Below are positions 52,687-60,682 of a DNA stretch of 64,000 nt, piece by piece; position 1 is the stretch's first letter, and every line of letters begins with the position of its first letter. The stretch is from assembly GCA_001897525.1 (NCBI GenBank), contig MKTB01000019.1:62001-126000 (forward strand), written 5' to 3'. A program made the translations under genes and the position numbers. This DNA is from Bacteroidetes bacterium 43-16 (GTDB lineage Bacteria > Bacteroidota > Bacteroidia > Chitinophagales > Chitinophagaceae). A model generated the notes under the pieces. That model was not told where the DNA came from. It saw only the letters and a program-made list of their open reading frames with translations, and made no database searches.

Positions 52687-53205
52687 ATGACAAATTCAAA
52701 TAAAAACCAAATCAAAACTGGTGAAGTAGAGTTGAAAGACAAGGTTGTTTCAATCAACCGCGTAGTAAAAACTACTAGTGGTGGTCGTACTTTCTCTTTC
52801 TCTGCTTTAGTAGTTGTAGGAGATGGTAATGGTGTTATCGGTCAAGGTCTTGGAAAAGCTAAAGAAGTTCAGGAAGCGATCCAGAAAGGTATTGATGATG
52901 CAAAGAAAAACTTAGTAAAAGTTCCGGTAATGAAAGGAACTGTTCCTCACGATCAGTTTACTAAATTAGGTTCTGCTAAAGTTTTAATCAAGCCGGCAGC
53001 ACAAGGTACCGGAGTACTTTCCGGTGGTAGCATGCGTGCAGTATTAGAGGTTGCAGGTTATACAGATATCTTAGCGAAATCTTTAGGTTCTGCAAACCCT
53101 CATAATGTGGTTAAAGCGACTATTAAGGCATTAACTTCTATGCGTCAGCCTATTGAAGTGGCTAAAGAGCGTGGTATCGGTCTTAAAAAAGTATTTAACG
53201 GGTAA
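52687..53205 (+). CDS. rpsE: 30S ribosomal protein S5
   Basis: 172 residues from ATG 52687 ([28 protein letters not shown]). The double-stranded RNA-binding-like N domain and the [34 protein letters not shown] core are intact. S5 is needed for decoding accuracy. An in-frame ATG 11 codons upstream is AT-rich and lacks homology, so it is not chosen. It follows rplR by 55 bp and precedes rpmD by 47 bp. Confidence 0.98.
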   Translation: MTNSNKNQIKTGEVELKDKVVSINRVVKTTSGGRTFSFSALVVVGDGNGVIGQGLGKAKEVQEAIQKGIDDAKKNLVKVPVMKGTVPHDQFTKLGSAKVLIKPAAQGTGVLSGGSMRAVLEVAGYTDILAKSLGSANPHNVVKATIKALTSMRQPIEVAKERGIGLKKVFNG

Positions 53206-53252
53206 TTGAATTTCAATTATCATCATTCGATTATCTTTTAAAAAATAAAGAA

Positions 53253-53435
53253 ATGACTAAAGTAAAAATCACTCAAGTAAAAAGTGGCATCGATCGTCCT
53301 GAGCGTCAAAAACGTACTTTGAAAGCTTTAGGCTTGAAAAAGATGCATGCTACTGTTGAAAAAGAGGTAACTCCTCAGATTCAAGGTATGATTACTAAAG
53401 TTCTTCACTTAGTAACTGTAGAAGAAGTAAAATAA
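53253..53435 (+). CDS. rpmD: 50S ribosomal protein L30
   Basis: 60 residues, the usual size ([38 protein letters not shown]). Conserved [14 protein letters not shown] box. Between rpsE and rplO as in most bacteria. Confidence 0.95.
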   Translation: MTKVKITQVKSGIDRPERQKRTLKALGLKKMHATVEKEVTPQIQGMITKVLHLVTVEEVK

Positions 53436-53516
53436 TTCATTCGGGTTTCCCGTTATATTCATTAACATTGCGAGCGGATGTGTTTCCGCGTAAGTAAACA
53501 AAAACAAATTTCAATT

Positions 53517-53963
53517 ATGCAATTGCACAATTTAAAACCAGCGGCAGGAAGTACTCATCACCAAAAACGTGTTGGACGTGGTGAAGGTTCCGGTTATGGC
53601 GTTACAGCAGGTAAAGGTAATAAAGGTCAACAATCCCGTACTGGTTACCAATCTAAAGTTGGTCACGAAGGTGGACAAATGCCGATCCAACGCCGTATGC
53701 CTAAACGTGGGTTCAAAACAAGAAACCGTATAGAGTTCAAAGTGTTCAACTTAGGCGCTATCGAGTATTTTGTTGAAAAATATGGTTTGACTGAGTTTTC
53801 TTTGGAGAACTTGTATATCAATGGTTTAATCAGCCGTACTGATGCTGTAAAAGTATTAGGTACCGGCGAACTGAAAGCAAAAGTAACAGTAAAAGTGAAT
53901 GCAGTATCTGCAAGCGCTAAAGCTGCTATCGAGGCTGCAGGTGGAACCGTAGATTTAGGTTAA
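53517..53963 (+). CDS. rplO: 50S ribosomal protein L15
   Basis: 148 residues from ATG 53517 (MQLHNLKPAAGSTHHQKRVGRGEGSGYG). The Gly/Arg/Lys-rich N-terminal extension that enters the ribosome core (GKGNKGQQSRTGYQSKVGHEGGQMPIQRRMPKRGF) is complete, followed by the globular domain. A frame extension of 13 codons upstream is not conserved. It is followed by an unusual folded spacer before secY. Confidence 0.97.
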   Translation: MQLHNLKPAAGSTHHQKRVGRGEGSGYGVTAGKGNKGQQSRTGYQSKVGHEGGQMPIQRRMPKRGFKTRNRIEFKVFNLGAIEYFVEKYGLTEFSLENLYINGLISRTDAVKVLGTGELKAKVTVKVNAVSASAKAAIEAAGGTVDLG

Positions 53964-53970
53964 GATAATC

Positions 53971-54058
53971 AAAAACGCATTTTACACAAGTTGTTAATAA
54001 CTAACAAGGCCCTTGATCATCAAAAATTGATATTAAGGTTTGGTAAAATGCGTTTTTT
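53971..54058 (+). ncRNA. Candidate structured RNA (three-way junction) between rplO and secY
   Basis: An outer perfect 15-bp stem, AAAAACGCATTTTAC (53971-53985) with GTAAAATGCGTTTTT (54043-54057), encloses two hairpins: TTGTTA (53991-53996)/TAACAA (54002-54007) and CCTTGAT (54011-54017) plus ATCAA (54019-54023) with TTGAT (54027-54031) plus ATTAAGG (54032-54038), leaving one bulged C. The right outer arm ends in a T run, so it may act as a terminator/attenuator setting secY levels or as an RNA processing site. It matches no leader I can name. Confidence 0.55.
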
Positions 54059-54093
54059 GTTGTTTATTCGCTGCTCGTTTAAATACTTAATTC

Positions 54094-55428
54094 GTGAAAA
54101 AATTTATCGAAAAAATCAAAGACATCTGGAGTATTGAAGAATTACGTAATCGTATCCTTCTTACTTTAGGTCTTATTTTGGTATATCGTCTGGGATCATT
54201 CATCGTGCTTCCCGGTATCGACCCTATTACTCTAAGTGAAAAGAATAACGCCCAGGATGGTCTTCTAGGCCTCATCAACATGTTTGCAGGTGGTGCATTT
54301 AGTAATGCATCTATTTTTGCATTGGGTGTTATGCCTTATATCTCCGCATCCATTTTCATGCAATTGGCAGGTATTGTAATCCCTCAATTTGCCAAAATGC
54401 AGAAAGAAGAAAGCGGCAGACAAAAAATTAACCAATATACGCGTTACCTCACTATCGTGGTGACCGTATTCCAGGCCGCAGCCTATATTACTTATCTTAA
54501 AACACAGACTAATGGTGCCATTGTTACCGATAGTATGATGTTTTATGTGTCTACAGTGGTTATCTTAACTGCTGGTACTTTATTCGTAATGTGGCTGGGT
54601 GAAAAAATTACTGATAAAGGTATCGGTAACGGTGTATCCATCATGATCATGGTAGGTATCCTTGCCCGTCTGCCCCACTCTTTATTGCAAGAGGTGACTA
54701 CAAAAGTAGGACAGGATAAGATCCTTTTCCTGTTGATCGAATTAGCTATGTTTATCGCTGTGATCATCGGATTGGTATTATTAACTCAAGGTGTTCGTAA
54801 GATTCCGTTGAACTATGCCCGTCGTATCGTAGGTACTAATGCTGCTAAAGAGATTGGCGGAGCGCGTAACTTTATCCCTTTGAAAGTGAACTCAGCAGGT
54901 GTAATGCCGATCATCTTTGCCCAGGCATTGATGTTTATCCCGGCTATGCTTGCAGGTTTTGCTACCGATGAAACGTCTACCGCTTCCGGCTGGTTGAGAA
55001 ATATGTCTGATCATACTTCAATGACCTACAACTTAATTTATGCCGTATTGGTGATCCTGTTCACTTATTTCTATACTGCCCTGATCTTTAACCCTACAGA
55101 AATGGCTGAAAACCTGAAGCGTAACAACAGCTTCATCCCGGGTATTCAACCAGGTCAGCCAACTGCTGATTACATAGGAGCGATCATGGACCGTATTACC
55201 TTACCGGGCTCTATATTCTTAGCAGTTGCAGGTATCTTACCGGGTATTGCTGCCTTACTGGGTGTAACCAGTGGTTTTGCAACCTTCTTTGGTGGTACTT
55301 CTATGCTGATCGGAGTTGCTGTAATTTTAGATACGATCCAGCAAATTGACAGTTATTTATTGATGCGTCAATATGATGGTATGATGAAGTCCGGAAGAGT
55401 ATCCGGCCGTCAGGCAGTTCAACTGTAA
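54094..55428 (+). CDS. secY: Protein translocase subunit SecY
   Basis: 444 residues with a GTG start (54094) giving MKKFIEKIKDIWSIEELRNRILLTLG. Ten hydrophobic membrane segments, the plug region after the first span (FIVLPGIDPITL), IFALGVMPYISASIFMQL and the cytoplasmic loop NNSFIPGIQPGQPTADYI are as expected. SecY is the channel of the Sec translocon. The gene sits after rplO as usual, but secY is followed by a strong terminator and an unrelated SRAP gene rather than infA, rpmJ and rpsM. Confidence 0.97.
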   Translation: MKKFIEKIKDIWSIEELRNRILLTLGLILVYRLGSFIVLPGIDPITLSEKNNAQDGLLGLINMFAGGAFSNASIFALGVMPYISASIFMQLAGIVIPQFAKMQKEESGRQKINQYTRYLTIVVTVFQAAAYITYLKTQTNGAIVTDSMMFYVSTVVILTAGTLFVMWLGEKITDKGIGNGVSIMIMVGILARLPHSLLQEVTTKVGQDKILFLLIELAMFIAVIIGLVLLTQGVRKIPLNYARRIVGTNAAKEIGGARNFIPLKVNSAGVMPIIFAQALMFIPAMLAGFATDETSTASGWLRNMSDHTSMTYNLIYAVLVILFTYFYTALIFNPTEMAENLKRNNSFIPGIQPGQPTADYIGAIMDRITLPGSIFLAVAGILPGIAALLGVTSGFATFFGGTSMLIGVAVILDTIQQIDSYLLMRQYDGMMKSGRVSGRQAVQL

Positions 55429-55450
55429 TACTATATTTATCAAAATAGAG

Positions 55451-55482
55451 TAAAGCCGGCTACTGTCAAGTAGCCGGCTTTA
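55451..55482 (+). terminator. Terminator of the rplF-secY unit
   Basis: A 14-bp GC-rich stem with arms TAAAGCCGGCTACT (55451-55464) and AGTAGCCGGCTTTA (55469-55482), loop GTCA, 22 bp after secY. The following T run is short. Confidence 0.85.
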
Positions 55483-55528
55483 CTGTTTGAGCCATTTATT
55501 ATTCCATATTTCCAAGCAGGAACATACT

Positions 55529-56149
55529 ATGTGCTATTACCTGAAAGTGGCCGCAACAGCCAAACAACTGGCGGAACAATACCAGAAAGAAACTTCGATT
55601 GACTTCGCTCCCGGAGATTTCAATGGCTTTGACCTGCCCCAGACACCGCTTATCTCAAATGAACAGCCGGACCATATCCTCCTGGGCAAATGGGGCCTGA
55701 TGCCCCAGTGGGCAGACCGTGACTTTGAAGCCCGCAATACTTTGAATGCCCGGATCGAGACGCTTTCAGAAAAAGCCTCTTTCAGCCCTTATATGGCCAA
55801 CAGGTGCCTGATCCTGGTATCCGGCTTCTACGAATGGCAATGGCTGGACAAGATGGGCAAGCGAAAACAGAAATATTATATCAGTACCCGGCAACCCAGC
55901 TTTGCGCTTGCAGGGATATGGTCCTTATATGACCGGCAATTAACCTATAGTATTGTGACCACCGCCGCCAATGAACAGATGGCCCTGATCCATAATTCTA
56001 AAGAAAGGATGCCGGTGGTACTCTCCGGTATACAGGAAGCCGATTGGCTGGCAGGTGCCCCTATTTCCACCTTCCGCAATTGTGTAGCGGAACTGGACCC
56101 GCAAATGGTTATGGAACCGGGCAAGAACGGCCAGTTAAGTTTATTTTAA
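55529..56149 (+). CDS. SRAP/HMCES-type protein protecting abasic sites (YedK-like)
   Basis: 206 residues from ATG 55529, the only start that gives the essential Cys at position 2 (MCYYL), exposed after Met removal. Other SRAP residues are in place: Asn73 in TLNARIET, Glu102 in FYEWQ, His155 in ALIHNSKERMPVVL. The family forms a thiazolidine bond between Cys2 and abasic DNA, shielding single-stranded lesions. The longer frame at 55487 would bury the Cys and is rejected. It lies just after the secY terminator and 29 bp before a methyltransferase gene. Confidence 0.95.
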   Translation: MCYYLKVAATAKQLAEQYQKETSIDFAPGDFNGFDLPQTPLISNEQPDHILLGKWGLMPQWADRDFEARNTLNARIETLSEKASFSPYMANRCLILVSGFYEWQWLDKMGKRKQKYYISTRQPSFALAGIWSLYDRQLTYSIVTTAANEQMALIHNSKERMPVVLSGIQEADWLAGAPISTFRNCVAELDPQMVMEPGKNGQLSLF

Positions 56150-56178
56150 TCACTAAAAACCAAAATACTATCAAAATC

Positions 56179-56985
56179 ATGGAACCCTCCAACAATTATG
56201 TAGATATCAACAAAACCTTATGGAACAATAAGGTAGCTCATCACGTCAGTTCAGACTTTTATAATATGGGAGCCTTCCTGGCCGGGAAGAGTTCGCTCAA
56301 TCCCGTAGAACTGGAATTGCTGGGCGACGTTAAAGGTAAGCGTATTTTGCACCTGCAATGCCATTTCGGACAGGACACTCTTTCCCTGGCCCGCATGGGT
56401 GCGGAGGTTACCGGTGTTGATTTTTCTGATGTGGCTATTGATTATGCCCGCAAGCTTGCTACAGATACCGCTCTAAATGCAACATTCATCTGCTGCGACC
56501 TCTATACCTTACCGGAGCATTTAAATGAGACTTTTGACATTGTATTTACCAGCTATGGCACTATCGGCTGGCTGCCGGACCGCGATAAATGGGCAGCCAT
56601 CGTAAACCGGTTCTTAAAACCGGGAGGCCAATTCATTTTTGTAGAGTTTCACCCGGTAGTCTGGATGATGGATGATGATTTTCAACACATCACTTACCGT
56701 TATTTCAGGGATGAGCCGATCATAGAGATGACTGAGGGCACTTATGCCGACAGAGAGGCTCCGATAGCCCACCAGAGCGTTTCCTGGAACTTTAGTTTAT
56801 CTGAGGTAATGACCGTGCTTTTAAAACAAGGCCTGGAGATCCGGCATTTTGAGGAGTTGGACTATGCTTCTTACCCCTGCTTTAACGGGACAGAAGAGTT
56901 TGAGCCCGGAAAATTCAGGATCAAACATTTGGGGAATAAAATACCAATGATGTTTTCTCTGATGGCTGAAAAAATTCAATCTTAA
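56179..56985 (+). CDS. Class I SAM-dependent methyltransferase
   Basis: 268 residues from ATG 56179, chosen because conserved sequence begins there. SAM-binding core: GKRILHLQCHFGQDTLSLARMGAEVTGVDFS (motif I and acidic loop), IDYARKLA, FDIVFTSYGTIGWLPD (motif II region) and FLKPGGQFIFVEFHPV (motif III). It is a small-molecule or biosynthetic-type methyltransferase; the acceptor is unknown. It is 29 bp after the SRAP gene, so the two share a transcript, though no functional link is known. Confidence 0.9.
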   Translation: MEPSNNYVDINKTLWNNKVAHHVSSDFYNMGAFLAGKSSLNPVELELLGDVKGKRILHLQCHFGQDTLSLARMGAEVTGVDFSDVAIDYARKLATDTALNATFICCDLYTLPEHLNETFDIVFTSYGTIGWLPDRDKWAAIVNRFLKPGGQFIFVEFHPVVWMMDDDFQHITYRYFRDEPIIEMTEGTYADREAPIAHQSVSWNFSLSEVMTVLLKQGLEIRHFEELDYASYPCFNGTEEFEPGKFRIKHLGNKIPMMFSLMAEKIQS

Positions 56986-57066
56986 GGAATGATCACTTTG
57001 TAACATTTCATTACCACCAATCGTGCCTTCTTTGTCCTAATTTAGATTATAGCAAAAAAATATATT

Positions 57067-57849
57067 ATGAAGAAGCAATGGTTTTTACTCTTATTACTGT
57101 TTACTACAATTTCGTTTGGATTTGTACGCTGTAGCAAAAATGACAAGAGTTCCGATAATGCCCGTATAGAGTTACGCTTAACAGATGGCCCTGCAGATTA
57201 TGATGCTGTTCTTATAGATGTACAAAGTGTGGAAATTAATACAGAAGCCGGTGGCTGGGTATCGCTTCCGGTCATTCATCCCGGAGTTTATGACCTTTTA
57301 CAATTAAATAATGGTTTAGATACTTTACTCTGTGAGGGTGCACTACCTGTGGGTAATATTAGCCAGATAAGGCTTATTCTGGGTAATAATAATACCATTG
57401 TAGTTAATGGGATCAGCCATCCTTTGCAAACACCTTCTGCCCAACAGAGCAGTTTAAAGATCAATATACATCAAAGCCTGCAAGCAGGTAAAGTATATAA
57501 AATATGGCTGGATTTTGATGCCGGTAAATCGATCGTAGTGCAAGGAAACGGGGGATATTTACTGAAACCCGTTATTCGTGGATTTACAGATTTAACCAAT
57601 GGCATTATTGAGGGCAATATTCAACCTATGATCACCTTGCCGGTAGTATATGTACTCCAAAACAATGATACCATAGCCAGTGCTATTCCTCATGCAAACG
57701 GTTATTTTAGATTTTGTGGTCTTCCTGCGGGCAGCTACACTTTAGCCATAGTACCTTCAGTACCTAATTTTACAACACTTATTATCCCGAATGTAACTGT
57801 TACTTTCGGTGCAGCTAATCATTTAGGGATCTTGACGATAGTACCTTAA
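57067..57849 (+). CDS. DUF4382 domain exported protein, probable lipoprotein
   Basis: 260 residues. The N-terminus (hydrophobic 5-20, then FVRCSKNDKSS) looks like a lipoprotein signal, but the residue before Cys is Arg, so the lipobox is imperfect. The mature part starts ARIELRLTDGPADYDAVLIDVQSVEI and continues YDLLQLNNGLDTLLCEG, LPVGNISQIRLILG, the DUF4382 pattern, followed by a C-terminal domain resembling a carboxypeptidase-regulatory/transthyretin-like repeat (YFRFCGLPAGSYTLAIVPS). Surface or periplasmic, function unknown. A strong terminator follows. Confidence 0.85.
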   Translation: MKKQWFLLLLLFTTISFGFVRCSKNDKSSDNARIELRLTDGPADYDAVLIDVQSVEINTEAGGWVSLPVIHPGVYDLLQLNNGLDTLLCEGALPVGNISQIRLILGNNNTIVVNGISHPLQTPSAQQSSLKINIHQSLQAGKVYKIWLDFDAGKSIVVQGNGGYLLKPVIRGFTDLTNGIIEGNIQPMITLPVVYVLQNNDTIASAIPHANGYFRFCGLPAGSYTLAIVPSVPNFTTLIIPNVTVTFGAANHLGILTIVP

Positions 57850-57878
57850 TCAGCTTTTCGGTAAAGGGCCCAATAAAT

Positions 57879-57933
57879 AAAGGTACTGTCTCCTACATTT
57901 GCTCAATGCAAACATAGGAGACAGTACCTTTTT
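57879..57933. terminator. Long-stem terminator between convergent genes
   Basis: Arms AAAGGTACTGTCTCCTA (57879-57895) and TAGGAGACAGTACCTTT (57915-57931) perfectly pair, and the loop itself can pair TTTGC with GCAAA, so a nearly continuous hairpin forms; T-rich end. Confidence 0.88.
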
Positions 57934-58005
57934 ATTATCCAGAAGCAATATCCTGTAGAATAATCTGTTCTACATTCTATAACACATTCTGAACAAGGAT
58001 ATTAT

Positions 58006-59064
58006 TTACACCTTATACACAAAAGCATTAATATTCATACCTGCTCCTACAGAAGCAAAGAGTACAACATCACCTGTCTCAATGCGATGATCGGGCAGTT
58101 CTCCTTTTAGTATCATGGTGAGTAAAGAGGGGATGGTAGCCACGCTGCTGTTGCCGAGTTTATGGATGACCATAGGCATGATGTGCTCGGGCATAGGCGT
58201 GTCATACAATTTGTAAAACCTTTTTACAATGGCCTCATCCATTTTTTCATTCGCCTGGTGTATAATGATTTTATTCAGTTCCCCGATGGTATATCCGCTG
58301 TCATCCAGGCATTTTTTCATGGCTACAGGTACCTGCAGGAGGGCAAATTCATAGATCTTCCTGCCATTCATTTTAATGAACCTGATATCAGGGCTGCTTT
58401 CATTATGATAGGACTTTCCAAAATACAGGTAGTCTTTTTCTTCCTGTGTATAGGAAGCGGATATATGGGATTTGATACCCGACTCTTCTGTACCGATTGC
58501 CAAAACGGCGGCCCCTGCCCCATCTGCATAGATCATACTATCCCTGTCGTGCATATCGACGACACGGGAGAGTGTCTCTGCCCCTATCACCAGGCATTTT
58601 TTAGCAATACCTGCTTTTATGAATGCATGCGCCTGTATCACCCCTTCTATCCAGCCGGGACAACCGAATACCAGGTCATAGGCCACACAGAAATTGTTCT
58701 TAATATTCAGCAGGTGTTTCACACGCGAAGCCAGGCTGGGCACCATATCAGACTGGATGGTACCAAAACGGACATCGCCGAAGTTATGGGCAAAGATGAT
58801 GTAATCCAGGGTCTCCGGATCTATCCCGGAATCCTTTATAGCGGCCTGTGCGGCAATAAAGCCCAGGTCTGAATTTACCTGATCATTACCGGCATAGCGC
58901 CGCTCTTCGATACCGGTAATCTCTTTTAGTTTTCCGGCAATGGTGGCGTTATCCTGCTTTAAGGTAACACCGCTTTCATCCAGGAAAAGGTGTTGGTCAA
59001 AAAACAGGTTACTGATGGATTGTGAGGGAATATAATTACCTACTCCGATTATTTTACTGGTCAT
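58006..59064 (-). CDS. FabH-like 3-oxoacyl-ACP synthase III family protein
   Basis: 352 residues. Thiolase-fold ketosynthase with the type III Cys-His-Asn triad: Cys135 in DLVFGCPGWIEG, His269 in IIHQANEKMD and Asn305 in HKLGNSSVAT. N-terminal start MTSKIIGVGNYIPSQ and YADGAGAAVLAIG are also typical. It may be a second FabH or a specialised KAS III for flexirubin-type or other lipid chemistry; no partner genes (ACP, reductases) are adjacent. It has no terminator of its own beyond the shared hairpin at 57879-57933. ATG at 59064. Confidence 0.9.
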   Translation of the reverse strand: MTSKIIGVGNYIPSQSISNLFFDQHLFLDESGVTLKQDNATIAGKLKEITGIEERRYAGNDQVNSDLGFIAAQAAIKDSGIDPETLDYIIFAHNFGDVRFGTIQSDMVPSLASRVKHLLNIKNNFCVAYDLVFGCPGWIEGVIQAHAFIKAGIAKKCLVIGAETLSRVVDMHDRDSMIYADGAGAAVLAIGTEESGIKSHISASYTQEEKDYLYFGKSYHNESSPDIRFIKMNGRKIYEFALLQVPVAMKKCLDDSGYTIGELNKIIIHQANEKMDEAIVKRFYKLYDTPMPEHIMPMVIHKLGNSSVATIPSLLTMILKGELPDHRIETGDVVLFASVGAGMNINAFVYKV

Positions 59065-59314
59065 ATGTTAAAAGGCTTTCCTCAGACACTGCTTACAAGA
59101 GCAGCAGCATTTGAAATGGCTTCATAAATGTAAGCAATAAAAACGTGTAAGCGTGTCTGTCGCACTATTTTAACGGAATACTGGCGCGCTTATTGTCTAA
59201 GGTGGAAAGTAGAGGCATTACAAGGATAAATTATATGATTGTAATGCACTTATACTATAATTGATCTTGCAGACAGCATTTGGCGCGCTATTTACCGGTA
59301 CTATATATAAAAGC

Positions 59315-60262
59315 TTACTTCCCGGAAAGCGACAAAATTGATTCTTTTTCTTTGGTGTTCAAAGCTATATGATAATATTTTTGCATTTCTCCGATAATTT
59401 CCTTGTCAATGTTATCATCGAATTTACGGGCAAACAGACAGTCACTTAAACTCAGGAACTTATAATCACTATGTGTAAAGGTTTTCGGGCGCAGTTTGAT
59501 ATCTCCGTCCGGTATCCATACAATAGCTCTTTTATCATCATCAATAATTACACCTTGGTAGGATGTATTCATTAATACCGTCTGGAAGAAAGATTCATCC
59601 GCAATCAAGGTATTCTTGTAATACTCTTCAAATTTCTTCACCTCGGTACTGTTGCAGAGGAAAGTGCAGCAGTCCCTGGTTAATATCATCCATTGTCCGC
59701 CGATATAAGGGGTTACATTATCCATATATTTTCTCCTGAATTGTTGTAAAGACATTTTATCTTCCAATTCTTCAAAATAATATTCCACCCTGTTCATAGT
59801 ATCGGGACGCTTCTTTTTTTGGTCTGCCACCTTGATGAAATTTTTGCCTTTACTACGACCCAAAAATTCGCGGATAATCTTCTGGGACCTTAGGGGGAAA
59901 TCCTGACCACTCAGGTTAATAAAGTAATCCCAGTTAAGTTCCTGGCTCAATAGAAATTTCATTCCATCAAGTTCGGCCTGAACCATACTGTAGCCACCCC
60001 AAACAACATTCTGGGAGTTCAGTACAAAGACATTTGCATAGGGTTTAAGGAAAGCGCTCACTTCTTCATGAATTGCGTTACCGGCCTTTCTATCAATATG
60101 GATCAGATAACAGTTATCTGCATCATAGATGGCATTAAATAAACGCTTGAATTGTTCCGGAAAGCGGTGTACCAAAATCATGTAGGCAATTCTGATATTC
60201 GGGAAGGAAGGTTGCTCGATTGACGCAGGATCTGCATCAAGAGACAGTAGCTCATATTTCAC
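59315..60262 (-). CDS. GT14-like beta-glycosyltransferase (core-2/I-branching type)
   Basis: 315 residues with a GTG start (60262). Motifs match the GT14 / core-2-I-branching fold: RIAYMILVHRFPEQFKRLFNAIYD, YLIHIDRKAG, VVWGGYSMVQAELDGMKFLL, WDYFINLSGQDFPLRSQ, GGQWMILTRDCCTF and ADESFFQTVLMN. These enzymes add GlcNAc- or xylose-type sugars; in bacteria they decorate surface glycans. No signal peptide. A possible -7 box (TATTTTTG, 60348-60341 on the minus strand) is weak. It is the sole glycosyltransferase here and is not within a glycan cluster. Confidence 0.85.
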   Translation of the reverse strand: MKYELLSLDADPASIEQPSFPNIRIAYMILVHRFPEQFKRLFNAIYDADNCYLIHIDRKAGNAIHEEVSAFLKPYANVFVLNSQNVVWGGYSMVQAELDGMKFLLSQELNWDYFINLSGQDFPLRSQKIIREFLGRSKGKNFIKVADQKKKRPDTMNRVEYYFEELEDKMSLQQFRRKYMDNVTPYIGGQWMILTRDCCTFLCNSTEVKKFEEYYKNTLIADESFFQTVLMNTSYQGVIIDDDKRAIVWIPDGDIKLRPKTFTHSDYKFLSLSDCLFARKFDDNIDKEIIGEMQKYYHIALNTKEKESILSLSGK

Positions 60263-60682
60263 TGAAAATTATTTTCAACCCATGAGTGCAGATACATCAA
60301 AATAACATAGAGCAAAACTTGAATTATCTCACAATATACGCAAAAATAACGGATAAACGGCCACTTATCTTTTGCGCTGCCGCCAACTTGTAAATATTAA
60401 TTATCATAAATAAGTAGTTGTAAATAAACCAACTTAATTAATTTAATTAAAAGAGCCATGCCTTTATAATAGCATAAAGCAATCAGCTCAGACCCAGGTT
60501 TCCAACGACTGTTTTCCTATATATCTATCAAAATACTCAGGATAAAAGTGCGCTATTTAAACAATTAAACCTTTCGGCAAAGAATTACGTATTTGTTTAA
60601 TACACAGGCTCAAGTACTACCCTACTTTTTTCACCCTGCACTCAGATTTAATTATTTCGCATACAAATTTAATATCAAGATA
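60263..60682. other. 420-bp divergent spacer
   Basis: AT-rich, no gene or repeat recognised. It holds the promoters of the GT14-like gene (minus) and the SdrD-like protein gene (plus); neither direction has a full consensus. A TATTTTTG on the minus strand at 60348-60341 is the best candidate. Confidence 0.4.

Noticed and set aside
55487-55528. Longer N-terminus for the SRAP protein
   Set aside because: It would bury the essential Cys2 and starts at a weak TTG next to a terminator.
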